Shown: piece by piece, positions 34,206 through 42,322 of the stretch
How positions within the stretch are numbered: position 1 is the stretch's first letter
Layout of the letters: the number at the start of each line of letters is the position of its first letter
Source: an uncultured Coriobacteriaceae bacterium
GTDB lineage: Bacteria > Actinomycetota > Coriobacteriia > Coriobacteriales > Eggerthellaceae
Length of the DNA: 64,000 bases
Assembly: GCA_902768975.1 (NCBI GenBank)
Contig: CACXMZ010000001.1
Span: 1 to 64,000 of the forward strand
Reading direction: 5' to 3'
The notes under the pieces: model-generated
The model's input: only the letters and a program-made list of their open reading frames with translations
Databases searched by the model: none
Told to the model about the DNA's origin: nothing
Position numbers and translations under genes: made by a program

Positions 34206-34724
34206 CTATTTCAGCGGACCTACCGAAGCCATCGTTGTTTCCCCCATGCTCAACAAACGGCGCACGACAAGGTAGCACAGCACCGCAAGGACAGAGTCAT
34301 ACAGGGCTTCCGGAACGGCAATAAGGGCGAAGGCTTCGAGGGCAGAATAGCTTGAAGTCATAGCGATCATAAAAGCGGCATGCAGGAAGTGAATCACAAT
34401 AACGAATGCCACCACGATAATGCAGGACACAAACAGAGTCCCATTGCCAAAAGTCTTTTGGGCAAAGTCAATGGCAACGGACGCAATGAGCAAAATGAAT
34501 GGTAGGGCACCCACCGGGCCATAGCCAAGGAGGTCGCCCAGCATGCCAAGGGCGAATACAAGCACATACACCTGGTCGCGCGGCAGGACGAGCGAAATAG
34601 CCACGGCGTACACAATAATGAACTGGGGCATGGTGCCCATGATGGCAATATTGGGCGCCACCACAATTTGCAGAACGACTGCAAGTAAGGCCCCGAGTAC
34701 TGCTATGCCAAAGCGCCCGTTCAT
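34206..34724 (-). CDS. mreD: Rod shape-determining membrane protein MreD
   Basis: 172 residues, about five membrane segments, little conserved sequence but the typical size and position between mreC and the PBP2 gene. The ATG overlaps the mreC stop (ATGA). MreD is part of the elongasome, linking MreC to RodA/PBP2. Confidence 0.88.
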   Translation of the reverse strand: MNGRFGIAVLGALLAVVLQIVVAPNIAIMGTMPQFIIVYAVAISLVLPRDQVYVLVFALGMLGDLLGYGPVGALPFILLIASVAIDFAQKTFGNGTLFVSCIIVVAFVIVIHFLHAAFMIAMTSSYSALEAFALIAVPEALYDSVLAVLCYLVVRRLLSMGETTMASVGPLK

Positions 34725-35722
34725 TCTTCTTCCTCGCTGTAGCCGTAGCCTTCGTCATAGGCGTAGGATTCATCTTCATAGCTCTGGTAATAACCCGTAC
34801 CTTCGTCGGGAATGCCGTCGCCGTCCAGGTCTATCATGCTTTGCTTTTCTTCTTCATTTTTGTCTTTCAAGTCGCCTTCGTAGGGCGAAGTCATGGACGT
34901 AACCACGTAGACTTCTTCGTATGGCTTGTCGCTGCCCGTTGGTTCAACAATAATTTTGCGCGAGCCTGCACCCGCTTCGCCTTCAACCTTAAGCACGGTT
35001 CCCACCATAATGCCGCGATAGTAGCCACCACCGAGGCCCGAAGTGAGTACCACGTCGCCGGGCTGAATTTCGATGTCGTCTTCGATGTCTTCAAGGTAGA
35101 GCAACCCTTCAAGCGAACCATAGAGGATGCCCTCTTCGCGGTTAGACTGCACAATGACAGCAATGCCCGACTGCGAGTCCTGGATGAGGCGGACGTCGGC
35201 CGTGTGTTCGGTCGTGGAAACTACTTGGCCTATCAAGCCCGCGGTAGACATAACGGGCAGGCCCGCGCGCACCCCTTCTGCTGTTCCTGCATCGATGCTC
35301 ACGATGCGATTCCACGCGTCGGTTGCGCGGGAAAGAATACGTGCTGAAATACCCTGGGCGTTATAGGTGTTCTTTACCTGCAGCAGGCCTTCCAGGCGTA
35401 CGGCTTCCTGGCGAAATTCTTCCAACTCCGCCACGGTTTCGCGCAGCTGCTGGTTTTGTTCACGCAGGGCCACCAGGGAATTTGGGTCGGCCGTGATATC
35501 TTCGAGGCGATTTGAAATGCTGTTTTCGGTTGCGGACACCCCACCCGAAACCGCCTTGAGCGGGCCAAGCAAACCGGACGCCGCTTGCTGGGCTGCATGG
35601 ATGGCGCCGTCTTCACCTTCGCGTGCGTACAATGTAACGCAAGCTAAGGACAAAACCAGAAGAACGGTCAACAGAATCGCAGACCGTTCCCCCGTAGATC
35701 CTTGTCCAAACCATGAAGGCAT
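34721..35722 (-). CDS. mreC: Rod shape-determining protein MreC with acidic Tyr-rich C-terminal tail
   Basis: 333 residues. One N-terminal membrane helix (about 15-33), a coiled coil (about 75-110, SLVALREQNQQLRETVAELEEF), then the beta-rich MreC domain with AGLIGQVV and the GDVVLTSGLGG motif. After about residue 280 there is an extension absent from typical MreC: DLDGDGIPDEG, resembling an EF-hand/thrombospondin-type calcium loop, followed by a Tyr/Glu/Asp-rich end. MreC organises PBP2 and RodA outside the membrane. It is 18 bases downstream of mreB and overlaps mreD. Confidence 0.93.
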   Translation of the reverse strand: MPSWFGQGSTGERSAILLTVLLVLSLACVTLYAREGEDGAIHAAQQAASGLLGPLKAVSGGVSATENSISNRLEDITADPNSLVALREQNQQLRETVAELEEFRQEAVRLEGLLQVKNTYNAQGISARILSRATDAWNRIVSIDAGTAEGVRAGLPVMSTAGLIGQVVSTTEHTADVRLIQDSQSGIAVIVQSNREEGILYGSLEGLLYLEDIEDDIEIQPGDVVLTSGLGGGYYRGIMVGTVLKVEGEAGAGSRKIIVEPTGSDKPYEEVYVVTSMTSPYEGDLKDKNEEEKQSMIDLDGDGIPDEGTGYYQSYEDESYAYDEGYGYSEEEE

Positions 35723-35740
35723 AAAGGAAAAGCGCGCCTC

Positions 35741-36793
35741 CTAGCGAGTACGCATAAGCGTTTGCTTCAATGCGGTTGGTGTTTCCAGTACCTTCAAACA
35801 ACCCATTACCACGTTGGTCAGGGCGGTTTCGCTCACCCACACCGGTATTTCAAGCTGCTGAGTTAAATAGCGGTCCAGACCAGAAAGCAGGCCGCCGCCA
35901 CCCGTGAGCAAAATGCCGTTTTGGATAATGTCGCTTGCGAGGTCGGGGTTGGTTTTCTTGAAGGTTTCTTTGATATGAAGCACCATTTCGTCGATGGGTG
36001 CCTGCAGGGCTGCACGCACGTCTTCGGACTGGATGGTAACTTCCTTGGGTTGTTCGGTCAGCATGTCCTGGCCCGAAATAATCATGTCGCGTTCGCGGCC
36101 GTCTTCAAAGGGTAGGATGGAACCGATTTTGATCTTGATGACTTCGGCGGTGCGTTCACCAATCTTAATGCCGAGCAGGTCGCGCAGATACATGGCGATA
36201 GCTTCGTCCATACGGTTACCCGCCAAGCGCAGACTCGAACTGGTAACGATGCCGCCCAAGCTGATAATGGCCACTTCAGTCGTGCCACCACCGATGTCGA
36301 CCACCATAGAACCCGTGGGTTCGGTAACGGGCAAGTCGGCACCCATGGCGGCTGCCATAGGTTCTTCAATGAGGTAGGCCTGGCGTGCGCCCGCCTGAAT
36401 GGTTGCTTCAAACACGGCGCGCTTTTCTACACTGGTTGCACCGCACGGGATGCATACCACGATGCGCGGCTTGGGCTGCCAAGGATATTTGCGCTGGGCA
36501 GCACGGTTGATAAAGGCCGAAAGCATGGCTTCTGTCACGTCGTAGTCGGCGATAACGCCGTCATGCAAGGGGTGTTCGGCCGAAAACGCGTCGGGCGTGT
36601 GGTTGATCATATTCTTTGCTTCATGACCAACGGCCAGCACGCGATGAGTACTCTTTTCAATAGCCACAACGGAAGGCTCGTTAATAACAATGCCCTCCCC
36701 CGTAATGGCAACCAGGGTATTTGCCGTCCCCAAGTCGATGGCCATATCGTAGCCACTTGCCATTCCACTATTGAACCAATCCATAAACGACAT
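35741..36793 (-). CDS. mreB: Actin-like rod shape protein MreB
   Basis: 350 residues, normal length. Nucleotide-binding motifs of the actin fold: AIDLGTANTLV near the N-terminus, VVDIGGGTTEVAIISLGGI (about 167-185) and LLTGGGGLLSG (about 295-305). It forms membrane-bound filaments that direct lateral wall growth. Start MSFMDWFNSGMASG. It heads the mreBCD-PBP2-RodA block, 29 bases after the TPR protein gene. Confidence 0.96.
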   Translation of the reverse strand: MSFMDWFNSGMASGYDMAIDLGTANTLVAITGEGIVINEPSVVAIEKSTHRVLAVGHEAKNMINHTPDAFSAEHPLHDGVIADYDVTEAMLSAFINRAAQRKYPWQPKPRIVVCIPCGATSVEKRAVFEATIQAGARQAYLIEEPMAAAMGADLPVTEPTGSMVVDIGGGTTEVAIISLGGIVTSSSLRLAGNRMDEAIAMYLRDLLGIKIGERTAEVIKIKIGSILPFEDGRERDMIISGQDMLTEQPKEVTIQSEDVRAALQAPIDEMVLHIKETFKKTNPDLASDIIQNGILLTGGGGLLSGLDRYLTQQLEIPVWVSETALTNVVMGCLKVLETPTALKQTLMRTR

Positions 36794-36822
36794 ATGAGTT
36801 TCTCCTGATGTAGATACTGGTG

Positions 36823-38178
36823 CTATTCCTGGCTACTTGGGAAGTAGAGTTCGACATTGGTAAGCTTCCACCCCAAGCCGTCGCGCGCCATTGAAACGCG
36901 ATAGTGAACCTGCCCGCCTTCGGGGGTTGAAGCCGTTGCGTAAACCACCGACGTATTCATGGAACGTTCCACTTCATCAATTTGAACATTGGCGTCGGTA
37001 ACGACGGGGTCGAGCATGGTTTGCACGGTCGTTGAGTCAATTTCGGGCGCAAACGAGTCATGGGCTGCTGCGTTCTTGTCGGCGAACAGCGCCTTGGCAA
37101 TGGTCTGCTGGCTGGGGTACCCGTAACCTTGGGTGTAGGCAAGCACGCCAGCGGCTGCCGCAAGCAAAAGCACCACGAACAAGGCGACCAGGGCCTTGAG
37201 GCCCACATTGCGGCGCTTGCGGTCCTGCTTCATAACGCCGCGGCTCCACTCTTCAAGTTCTTCGTCGGAAGCGTTGAAGAAGCGTTCGCCGCCCGAAGCG
37301 TAGTTGTCGTTCACTTCGTAGTGGTCTTGGTAGTAGCGCGGGTCGTCCGCCACTGCTTCCATGTCGGTCTGGGAATAGATGGGTGAACCGTCGGCCGTAA
37401 TGTCGAGGCCCGACATGTCGGTGCCCGTGGTTTCGCCGTCTACTGGTTCGATGACTGCCGTCCCCTGGGCAACCGCACCAACGGCCGTCTGGTAGTCGAC
37501 CGAAGCAGCGTCGTTGAGGAAGTAAGTCTTGTCGGCCAAGGCCATTTCAAAAGCGTTAACCGCCTTTTCCATTTGGCCCGCCGCCGTATAAGCCTGGCCC
37601 AGGTTAGCATAGAGTTTATTCTTGGTTTCCGCGTCCATGTAGAACTGCAGGGCGCTTTCGTAGGACTGCACAGCGTCGGCCGGGCGGCCCAATGCCATGA
37701 AGCAAATGCCCAGGTTAAGCAGGGAATTCGCCGGGTTGGGGTTAGCTTCGTCGAGGGCGGCAGAACGGAAGGCGCTGCCCGCTTCAGCAGAATTGCCCAA
37801 CTTCAAATTGGCCTTGCCCATACCAATATAGGCCTTGTAGGGCGTGTCGTAGTTGCGGTCCGAAACAGCGATTTCAAAGTGCTTGACCGCATTTTCATAG
37901 TCGCGCAAAGCAGCATAGGCGCTTCCCAGGTTGTAGTTCACCTGGCCGATAGCTTCATAAGCGGAGTCGCTCGCCGCCTGCGTGTAGGCATGAATGGCTT
38001 CCGTATAGTCGCGCAGCTTCATGAGGCAGTTGCCAATGCGGTGGTAGAGCAAACCCATTTCACCTTCGGCGGGAACCTCTACTGCGTCCTGCAGGCATGC
38101 GGTGAAAAGCTCGAGGGCTTCACCCATATTTCCGCCGTTGTAAGCTTCTTGCGCTTTAGTGTAAGTTTCTTTGTTCAT
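36823..38178 (-). CDS. TPR-repeat protein with single C-terminal-half membrane helix
   Basis: 451 residues. Several TPR repeats fill about 1-225 (for example GNCLMKLRDYTEAIHAYTQAA and LGQAYTAAGQMEKAVNAFEMAL). A disordered acidic linker and the basic KQDRKRRN stretch precede one membrane helix (about 327-350), followed by an extracytoplasmic domain of about 100 residues. The topology suggests a cytoplasmic protein-contact platform linked to an outside domain. It sits between the cyclophilin and mreB genes, with its start one base after the cyclophilin end, so a role beside the elongation machinery is plausible but not shown. Confidence 0.82.
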   Translation of the reverse strand: MNKETYTKAQEAYNGGNMGEALELFTACLQDAVEVPAEGEMGLLYHRIGNCLMKLRDYTEAIHAYTQAASDSAYEAIGQVNYNLGSAYAALRDYENAVKHFEIAVSDRNYDTPYKAYIGMGKANLKLGNSAEAGSAFRSAALDEANPNPANSLLNLGICFMALGRPADAVQSYESALQFYMDAETKNKLYANLGQAYTAAGQMEKAVNAFEMALADKTYFLNDAASVDYQTAVGAVAQGTAVIEPVDGETTGTDMSGLDITADGSPIYSQTDMEAVADDPRYYQDHYEVNDNYASGGERFFNASDEELEEWSRGVMKQDRKRRNVGLKALVALFVVLLLAAAAGVLAYTQGYGYPSQQTIAKALFADKNAAAHDSFAPEIDSTTVQTMLDPVVTDANVQIDEVERSMNTSVVYATASTPEGGQVHYRVSMARDGLGWKLTNVELYFPSSQE

Positions 38179-38712
38179 TTACGCGCTCGCCCCTTCAATT
38201 TCAATGGATTCAATGACGTCGCCTATGCGCAGGGCGTCAACAACGTCTTTCCCTTCTATGGTCTGGCCAAACACCGTGTAGTTTGGATCCAGGAAATGCT
38301 GTGCACCCAGGCAGAAGTAGAACTGCGAACCAGCTGAGTCGGGCGCCTGGGAACGCGCCATGGCAAGCGCGCCGTCTTCATGGCTGTTGTTGGGGTTGGT
38401 GGTGAATTCTTCCTTGATGGTATAACCAGGGCCGCCGGTACCCAAACCCGCAAAAGGATTGTCGGCCGCCGCACGCACCTGGTCGGTGTCGAGGTCGCGC
38501 GTATTCGGGCAGCCACCCTGAATAACAAAACCAGGAACATAGCGGTGGAACTTCAGATTGTTATAGAAACCCTTTTGGGCAAGTTCAACAAAGTTGCCTA
38601 CGTGAATAGGAGCATCGTTACCTGCCAGCCGCACCCGAATAGTGCCCTGGGACGTATTGATAACAGCAATTTCGTTGCCATTCGGTTTGTATTCTGGTGT
38701 ATACAATGCCAT
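38179..38712 (-). CDS. Cyclophilin-type peptidyl-prolyl cis-trans isomerase
   Basis: 177 residues from the ATG at 38712 (GGAAGG upstream); an upstream in-frame start would lie before this site. Cyclophilin signature: YNNLKFHRYVPGFVIQGGCP (about 57-76), AMARSQAPDSAGSQFYF, and the FGQTIEGKDVVDAL ending. It speeds proline isomerisation in protein folding. It has no signal peptide, so it is cytosolic. First gene of the TPR-mre operon. Confidence 0.92.
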   Translation of the reverse strand: MALYTPEYKPNGNEIAVINTSQGTIRVRLAGNDAPIHVGNFVELAQKGFYNNLKFHRYVPGFVIQGGCPNTRDLDTDQVRAAADNPFAGLGTGGPGYTIKEEFTTNPNNSHEDGALAMARSQAPDSAGSQFYFCLGAQHFLDPNYTVFGQTIEGKDVVDALRIGDVIESIEIEGASA

Positions 38713-38767
38713 GTTTTTCCTTCCTTTCGGCGCTCTTTCGTTACAAAAAGTCACCGTAACCTACATC

Positions 38768-38843
38768 TGGCGCCCTCGATACGATTCGAACGTACGACAC
38801 CTTGCTCCGGAGGCAAGTGCTCTATCCCCTGAGCTACGAGGGC
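38768..38843 (-). tRNA. tRNA-Arg (anticodon CCG)
   Basis: 76 bases with CCA encoded. Acceptor GCCCTCG pairs with CGAGGGC, D-arm GCTC/GAGC, anticodon loop CTCCGGA giving CCG, T-loop TTCGAAT. It lies 55 bases upstream of the cyclophilin start. Confidence 0.96.
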
Positions 38844-38945
38844 ATAACCTATAGGATTATACGCTAAAATGGGCAGGTCAGAAGATACTCTCACAAACCG
38901 CTAACAACTCCAACACGTGCGGTTTTGCCGATAATAAGGACTGTT

Positions 38946-40265
38946 TTGGACGAGTTTGAGCTACAGATTGAATCGCTTGCCTACCAAGGCCCTGGCATTG
39001 GAAGAACTAATGCAGGCAAAACAGTGTTTGTCCCTGGTGCGGCGCCGGGTGACACCGTACGGGTACGCACCATTGCCGACAAAAAAAGCTTTCTGGAAGC
39101 AGAGCTAATTGAAGTGCTTCAAAGCGGGCCTGCTCGCATGGAAGCAAGCTGCCCATATGCAGGGCTATGTGGCGGGTGCCAGTGGCAGCATATTGCCTAT
39201 TCAGAGCAGCTTTTTGCCAAACGATCTGCCGTGGTTTCTGCCCTGGCACGCATTGGGCATATTCCTGCAGAAAAGGCCGAAATACTCGTAGGGGAATGCG
39301 TGCCCAGCAAACGCGAAATGGGCTATCGCAACAAGCTCGAACTGGCATGCGGGCACAACGAAGCGGGCCGCTTAGTGCTGGGCTACCACAAAGAAGGCAG
39401 TACGAAAATAGTGCCAATCGACGCCTGCCCCCTTGCCCATTCGGCCATTGCAAACACCCCTAAAGCCATCCAGGGGGCCCTGCGATATATGGAGGGAAAT
39501 GCAGATTTGGGCATATTCCGGGTTGGAGTACGCCACAGCATGCGCACAAAATCCTGTGAAATTGCCCTCTGGACCACACCGGGCGCCTTCCCGCGTGCTG
39601 CAGTTGCAAAGACGCTGGGATCGGCGGTTAAGGCTTCAAGTATCGTGCGCGTTATCGCCGACGAAGGCAAGGCGCGCAAGATTAAGCAGGTCGAAGTGCT
39701 CGAAGGCCATGGCTTTTGGGAAGAAGAATTGGGTGAATTTGACTTTCGCATTAGTGCGCCCAGTTTCTTCCAGGTCAATACCACTCAGGCTGAAACCCTG
39801 CAGCGCTTGGTACTTGAAGGCCTCGCCGTTGAAAACGGCAGCGTAGTGGCTGATCTGTATGCGGGCGCGGGCACCTTTAGCCTGCCCCTTGCAAGCCGTG
39901 CCGGTTCATGCCTGGCAGTTGAAAGTGCGGGCTCTGCCGTGCGCGACTTGCGCCGCAACGCGGAAAGTGCCGGCGTTTGGGTTGACGTAATTGGCGGTGA
40001 CTCTGCGCGTGAGCTGCCCGAACTGGGCGCACTCGACGCCCTCGTAGTGGACCCACCCCGGTCAGGCTTAGCCGAAGGTGTTGCGGAAAGTATTGCCGAA
40101 GCGGGGCCTGAGCGCTTGGCCTATGTCAGCTGCGACCCTGCTACCCTCGCTCGCGACACAGAACGCCTGCAGGCCTGCGGCTATACCCTTGAACGCGCGA
40201 CTCCTGTCGACCTCTTCCCCCAAACCTACCACATAGAAACGGTTGCCCTTTTCACCAGAAAATAA
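38946..40265 (+). CDS. RlmD/TrmA-type RNA (uracil-5-)-methyltransferase
   Basis: 439 residues from a TTG at 38946 with AAGGA five bases upstream; an in-frame TTG at 38925 is less well placed. An N-terminal TRAM RNA-binding domain (about 3-55) is followed by the iron-sulphur cluster cysteines CPYAGLCGGC, the SAM-binding motif VVADLYAGAGTFSLPLA, VVDPPRSGL, and the catalytic-loop motif SCDPATLARD. It transfers methyl to C5 of a uridine in rRNA or tRNA; the precise site cannot be deduced. It is the only plus-strand gene here, converging on rsfS. Confidence 0.93.
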   Translation: MDEFELQIESLAYQGPGIGRTNAGKTVFVPGAAPGDTVRVRTIADKKSFLEAELIEVLQSGPARMEASCPYAGLCGGCQWQHIAYSEQLFAKRSAVVSALARIGHIPAEKAEILVGECVPSKREMGYRNKLELACGHNEAGRLVLGYHKEGSTKIVPIDACPLAHSAIANTPKAIQGALRYMEGNADLGIFRVGVRHSMRTKSCEIALWTTPGAFPRAAVAKTLGSAVKASSIVRVIADEGKARKIKQVEVLEGHGFWEEELGEFDFRISAPSFFQVNTTQAETLQRLVLEGLAVENGSVVADLYAGAGTFSLPLASRAGSCLAVESAGSAVRDLRRNAESAGVWVDVIGGDSARELPELGALDALVVDPPRSGLAEGVAESIAEAGPERLAYVSCDPATLARDTERLQACGYTLERATPVDLFPQTYHIETVALFTRK

Positions 40266-40287
40266 AAACCGCTGCCCAGAGCAGCGG
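40262..40287 (-). terminator. Terminator of the rsfS operon
   Basis: On the minus strand stem CCGCTGC / GCAGCGG with a five-base loop is followed by TTTTTATTTT. It lies 25 bases after the rsfS stop. Confidence 0.85.
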
Positions 40288-40311
40288 CACATAAAAGGTG
40301 TTGCGACTATC

Positions 40312-40725
40312 CTACTTACCCATAAGCTTGGCAATGCGGTCGGAATACTCGGCATCGGTAATGCCCGCTTCCTTCAGGTCAATCACGGGGCAGTCGTTCC
40401 AAAGGTCTTCAAGGCGGTAGTAGTCGCGCGCTTCAGGTTGGAACACGTGCACCACAATGTCGCCGTAGTCGAGGAGGGCCCAGGTACCTTCCTGCAGGCC
40501 TTCCCTGCTCGCAGGCTTAATGCCGCCGTCTTCGCGCAGCTTCTTTTCGATTTCTTCAATGATGGCGTCCACCTGGCGGTTGTTTGCCGCCGTCGCAATA
40601 ACAAAGTAGTCGCACATGGACGTGATGGCGCCCACTTCCTGAACCATAATGTCAGTCGCTTTTTTCTCGTCGGCCGCTTTGGCAGCAAGGAGCGCGCATT
40701 CACGCGCAGAATATTGTTCGGTCAT
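40312..40725 (-). CDS. rsfS: Ribosome silencing factor RsfS
   Basis: 137 residues of the DUF143/Iojap family. Motifs: ATDIMVQEVGAITSMCDYFVIATA (about 21-44), LLDYGDIVVHVFQPEARDYYRLEDLW. RsfS binds ribosomal protein uL14 and prevents subunit joining in starvation. AAGGGAAG precedes the start. It is separated from yqeK by 260 bases that contain the structured repeat 40778-40968, an unusual insertion in an otherwise tight nadD-yqeK-rsfS order. Confidence 0.93.
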   Translation of the reverse strand: MTEQYSARECALLAAKAADEKKATDIMVQEVGAITSMCDYFVIATAANNRQVDAIIEEIEKKLREDGGIKPASREGLQEGTWALLDYGDIVVHVFQPEARDYYRLEDLWNDCPVIDLKEAGITDAEYSDRIAKLMGK

Positions 40726-40777
40726 ACTTCCCTTTCGTTTTACGGTGCTCTAATAATACCGCATACTACACAAGGGG

Positions 40778-40968
40778 CTGCCGATTCTTTTTCGCGGGTA
40801 TCTGAGCGTAGGCGAAGGAAGCGCGCTGTTAAGAAAAGCGACTAGTTTAATTAAGCGAGTAACCAAGTCATGGATTTGGTGAAACTATAGTCGCTCCATT
40901 CGGAGCTTTTCAATTGCGCGCTTATCTCGCCGTTAAGCGCGATGTTTCCCGCGAAAAAGAATCGGCAG
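40778..40968 (+). repeat. Structured multi-stem element, copy A
   Basis: 191 bases bounded by perfect 21-base inverted arms (40778-40798 and 40948-40968). Inside are motifs shared with copy B (60084-60282): CGTAGGCGAAGGAAG, GCGCTGTTAAGAA, TAATTA, and GCCGTTAAGCG. The helix AAGCGCGC/GCGCGCTT here corresponds to AAGTGCGC/GCGCACTT in copy B, a compensatory change. Further inner stems are GAAAAGC/GCTTTTC and GCGACTAGTTT with AAACTATAGTCGC. No open reading frame of note. The orientation is inferred from matching copy B and is not certain to be the transcribed one. Confidence 0.75.
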
Positions 40969-40985
40969 TTCCTTACCAAGCAGCC

Positions 40986-41666
40986 TTAGTCAACAGCAGG
41001 CATGTCCCAAATATTTATGTGATGCTTCGCAATGTGCCCATGGGTACGCATGAGGATGTTCCAGGTTTCGATGGTGGCAGGATACAACACACGGTCGGTG
41101 CTTATGAGGAATTCAAGCGTGTACTTGAAGGCCTGGAAATACAACTCGTCGAGCGGCAATTCCCCCACCAAAGCACGCAGGCGTTCAATGCCTTCCATGT
41201 CGCCAAAGCTGCGGTCGGGTTCGATAATGTCGGCTATATAGATGATGGCGTCAAGTGGCGTCATGTCGGCCGCGCCGCTCGTATGGCGCGCAATAGCCTG
41301 GAAAACGTCGCTACCGAATTGCGGGTATTCGCGCGCCAGGGCCACCGCTGCCGTCGGCCCATGAAGCAGCCAGGGCATGTCGGTGAGCACCATAGGGTCA
41401 ACCTCTACGCCCAGGTCCTGCGCACGGTCGCGCAAGTCTTCGTTGCTCAGACCCTTGTCCCAGTCGTGAAGAATGCCCGCCAGGCGTGCCTTGTCGGGGT
41501 CGGCCCCGTAGGTCTTCGCCAAACGGCGCGCCACCTTCGAAACGTTCACGCTGTGTTCGAAGCGCTTCTTCCCCACCCGTTCGCGGAGCAGACTTTTCAT
41601 AAGTTCATAGGTTTCCACACCGAAGGGTTCGGCCACAATGCAGGACATGTCTTGTTTCGCCGTCAT
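40986..41666 (-). CDS. yqeK: YqeK-type HD-domain phosphohydrolase
   Basis: 226 residues. HD motifs: HSVNVSKVARRLA (about 39-51), LAGILHDWDKG with the HD pair near 66-67, then LLHGPTAAVALA and RHTSGAADMTPLDAIIYIADIIEPDR. The family hydrolyses diadenosine tetraphosphate symmetrically. In many Gram-positive genomes it lies between nadD and rsfS, as here. It starts 2 bases after nadD ends. Confidence 0.92.
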   Translation of the reverse strand: MTAKQDMSCIVAEPFGVETYELMKSLLRERVGKKRFEHSVNVSKVARRLAKTYGADPDKARLAGILHDWDKGLSNEDLRDRAQDLGVEVDPMVLTDMPWLLHGPTAAVALAREYPQFGSDVFQAIARHTSGAADMTPLDAIIYIADIIEPDRSFGDMEGIERLRALVGELPLDELYFQAFKYTLEFLISTDRVLYPATIETWNILMRTHGHIAKHHINIWDMPAVD

Positions 41667-41668
41667 GC

Positions 41669-42322
41669 TTAGTCCTTGTACAGGCCCTTGGCCAAAATAT
41701 AGTCGTGCACGGCAAGCGACGTGAGGTAGCGAATGGACTTCCCCTCGCGCACCCAGTCGCGCATCATGGAAGACGAAATAGAAAGCGCCGTGGTTTCCAA
41801 ATAGGACACGTCGAAGTTAGCAGCATCCAATTCGGCCTTGGCTTCGTCGGTCATTTCATAGCCGGGACGCGTGACGGCAATCAGGTGTGCCAGGTCCGCA
41901 ATCGCCGCTGAGTCGTGCCACTTTGCGATAGAAAGCATGGCGTCGGCGCCCGTAATGAAGTAGAGCTCCACATTGGACGGATAGTGTTCATGAAGCTGGC
42001 GCAGGGTGTCCACCGTGTAGGTAAGACCTTCGCGTTCGATTTCAATAGGGCTCACGTCAAAGCAGGGGTTAGTGGCACAGGCAAGCTTCACCATTTCGAG
42101 GCGCATGGCTGCATCGGTTACGCGTTTGCCCTGTTTAAAGGGCTGCATCCCCGTGGGAATAAAGATTACCGCATCCAAGGCGAAGGCCACGCGCGCCTGT
42201 TCAGCGCACGCCAAATGGCCCATGTGAATAGGGTCGAAGGTCCCGCCCATAATGCCCAGGCGCACTTCCTTGCCGGGGTCTTCCAAGCCAAGGTCGTCGA
42301 AGCGTTCGCAAATAACCGCCAT
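41669..42322 (-). CDS. nadD: Nicotinate-nucleotide adenylyltransferase
   Basis: 217 residues. The nucleotidyltransferase motif GIMGGTFDPIHMGHL lies at about 23-37 and the second motif SISSSMMRDWVREGKS near 182-197. It makes deamido-NAD from nicotinate mononucleotide and ATP. An N-terminal extension of about 20 residues (MAVICERFDDLGLEDPGKE) precedes the usual start of the fold. It begins one base after proA ends. Confidence 0.94.
   Translation of the reverse strand: MAVICERFDDLGLEDPGKEVRLGIMGGTFDPIHMGHLACAEQARVAFALDAVIFIPTGMQPFKQGKRVTDAAMRLEMVKLACATNPCFDVSPIEIEREGLTYTVDTLRQLHEHYPSNVELYFITGADAMLSIAKWHDSAAIADLAHLIAVTRPGYEMTDEAKAELDAANFDVSYLETTALSISSSMMRDWVREGKSIRYLTSLAVHDYILAKGLYKD

Noticed and set aside
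40778-40968. Structured element copy A as the yqeK terminator or a tRNA-like gene
   Set aside because: It lacks a T run on the minus strand after the stem and does not fold into a cloverleaf; sharing with copy B beside unrelated genes argues against a gene-specific terminator.
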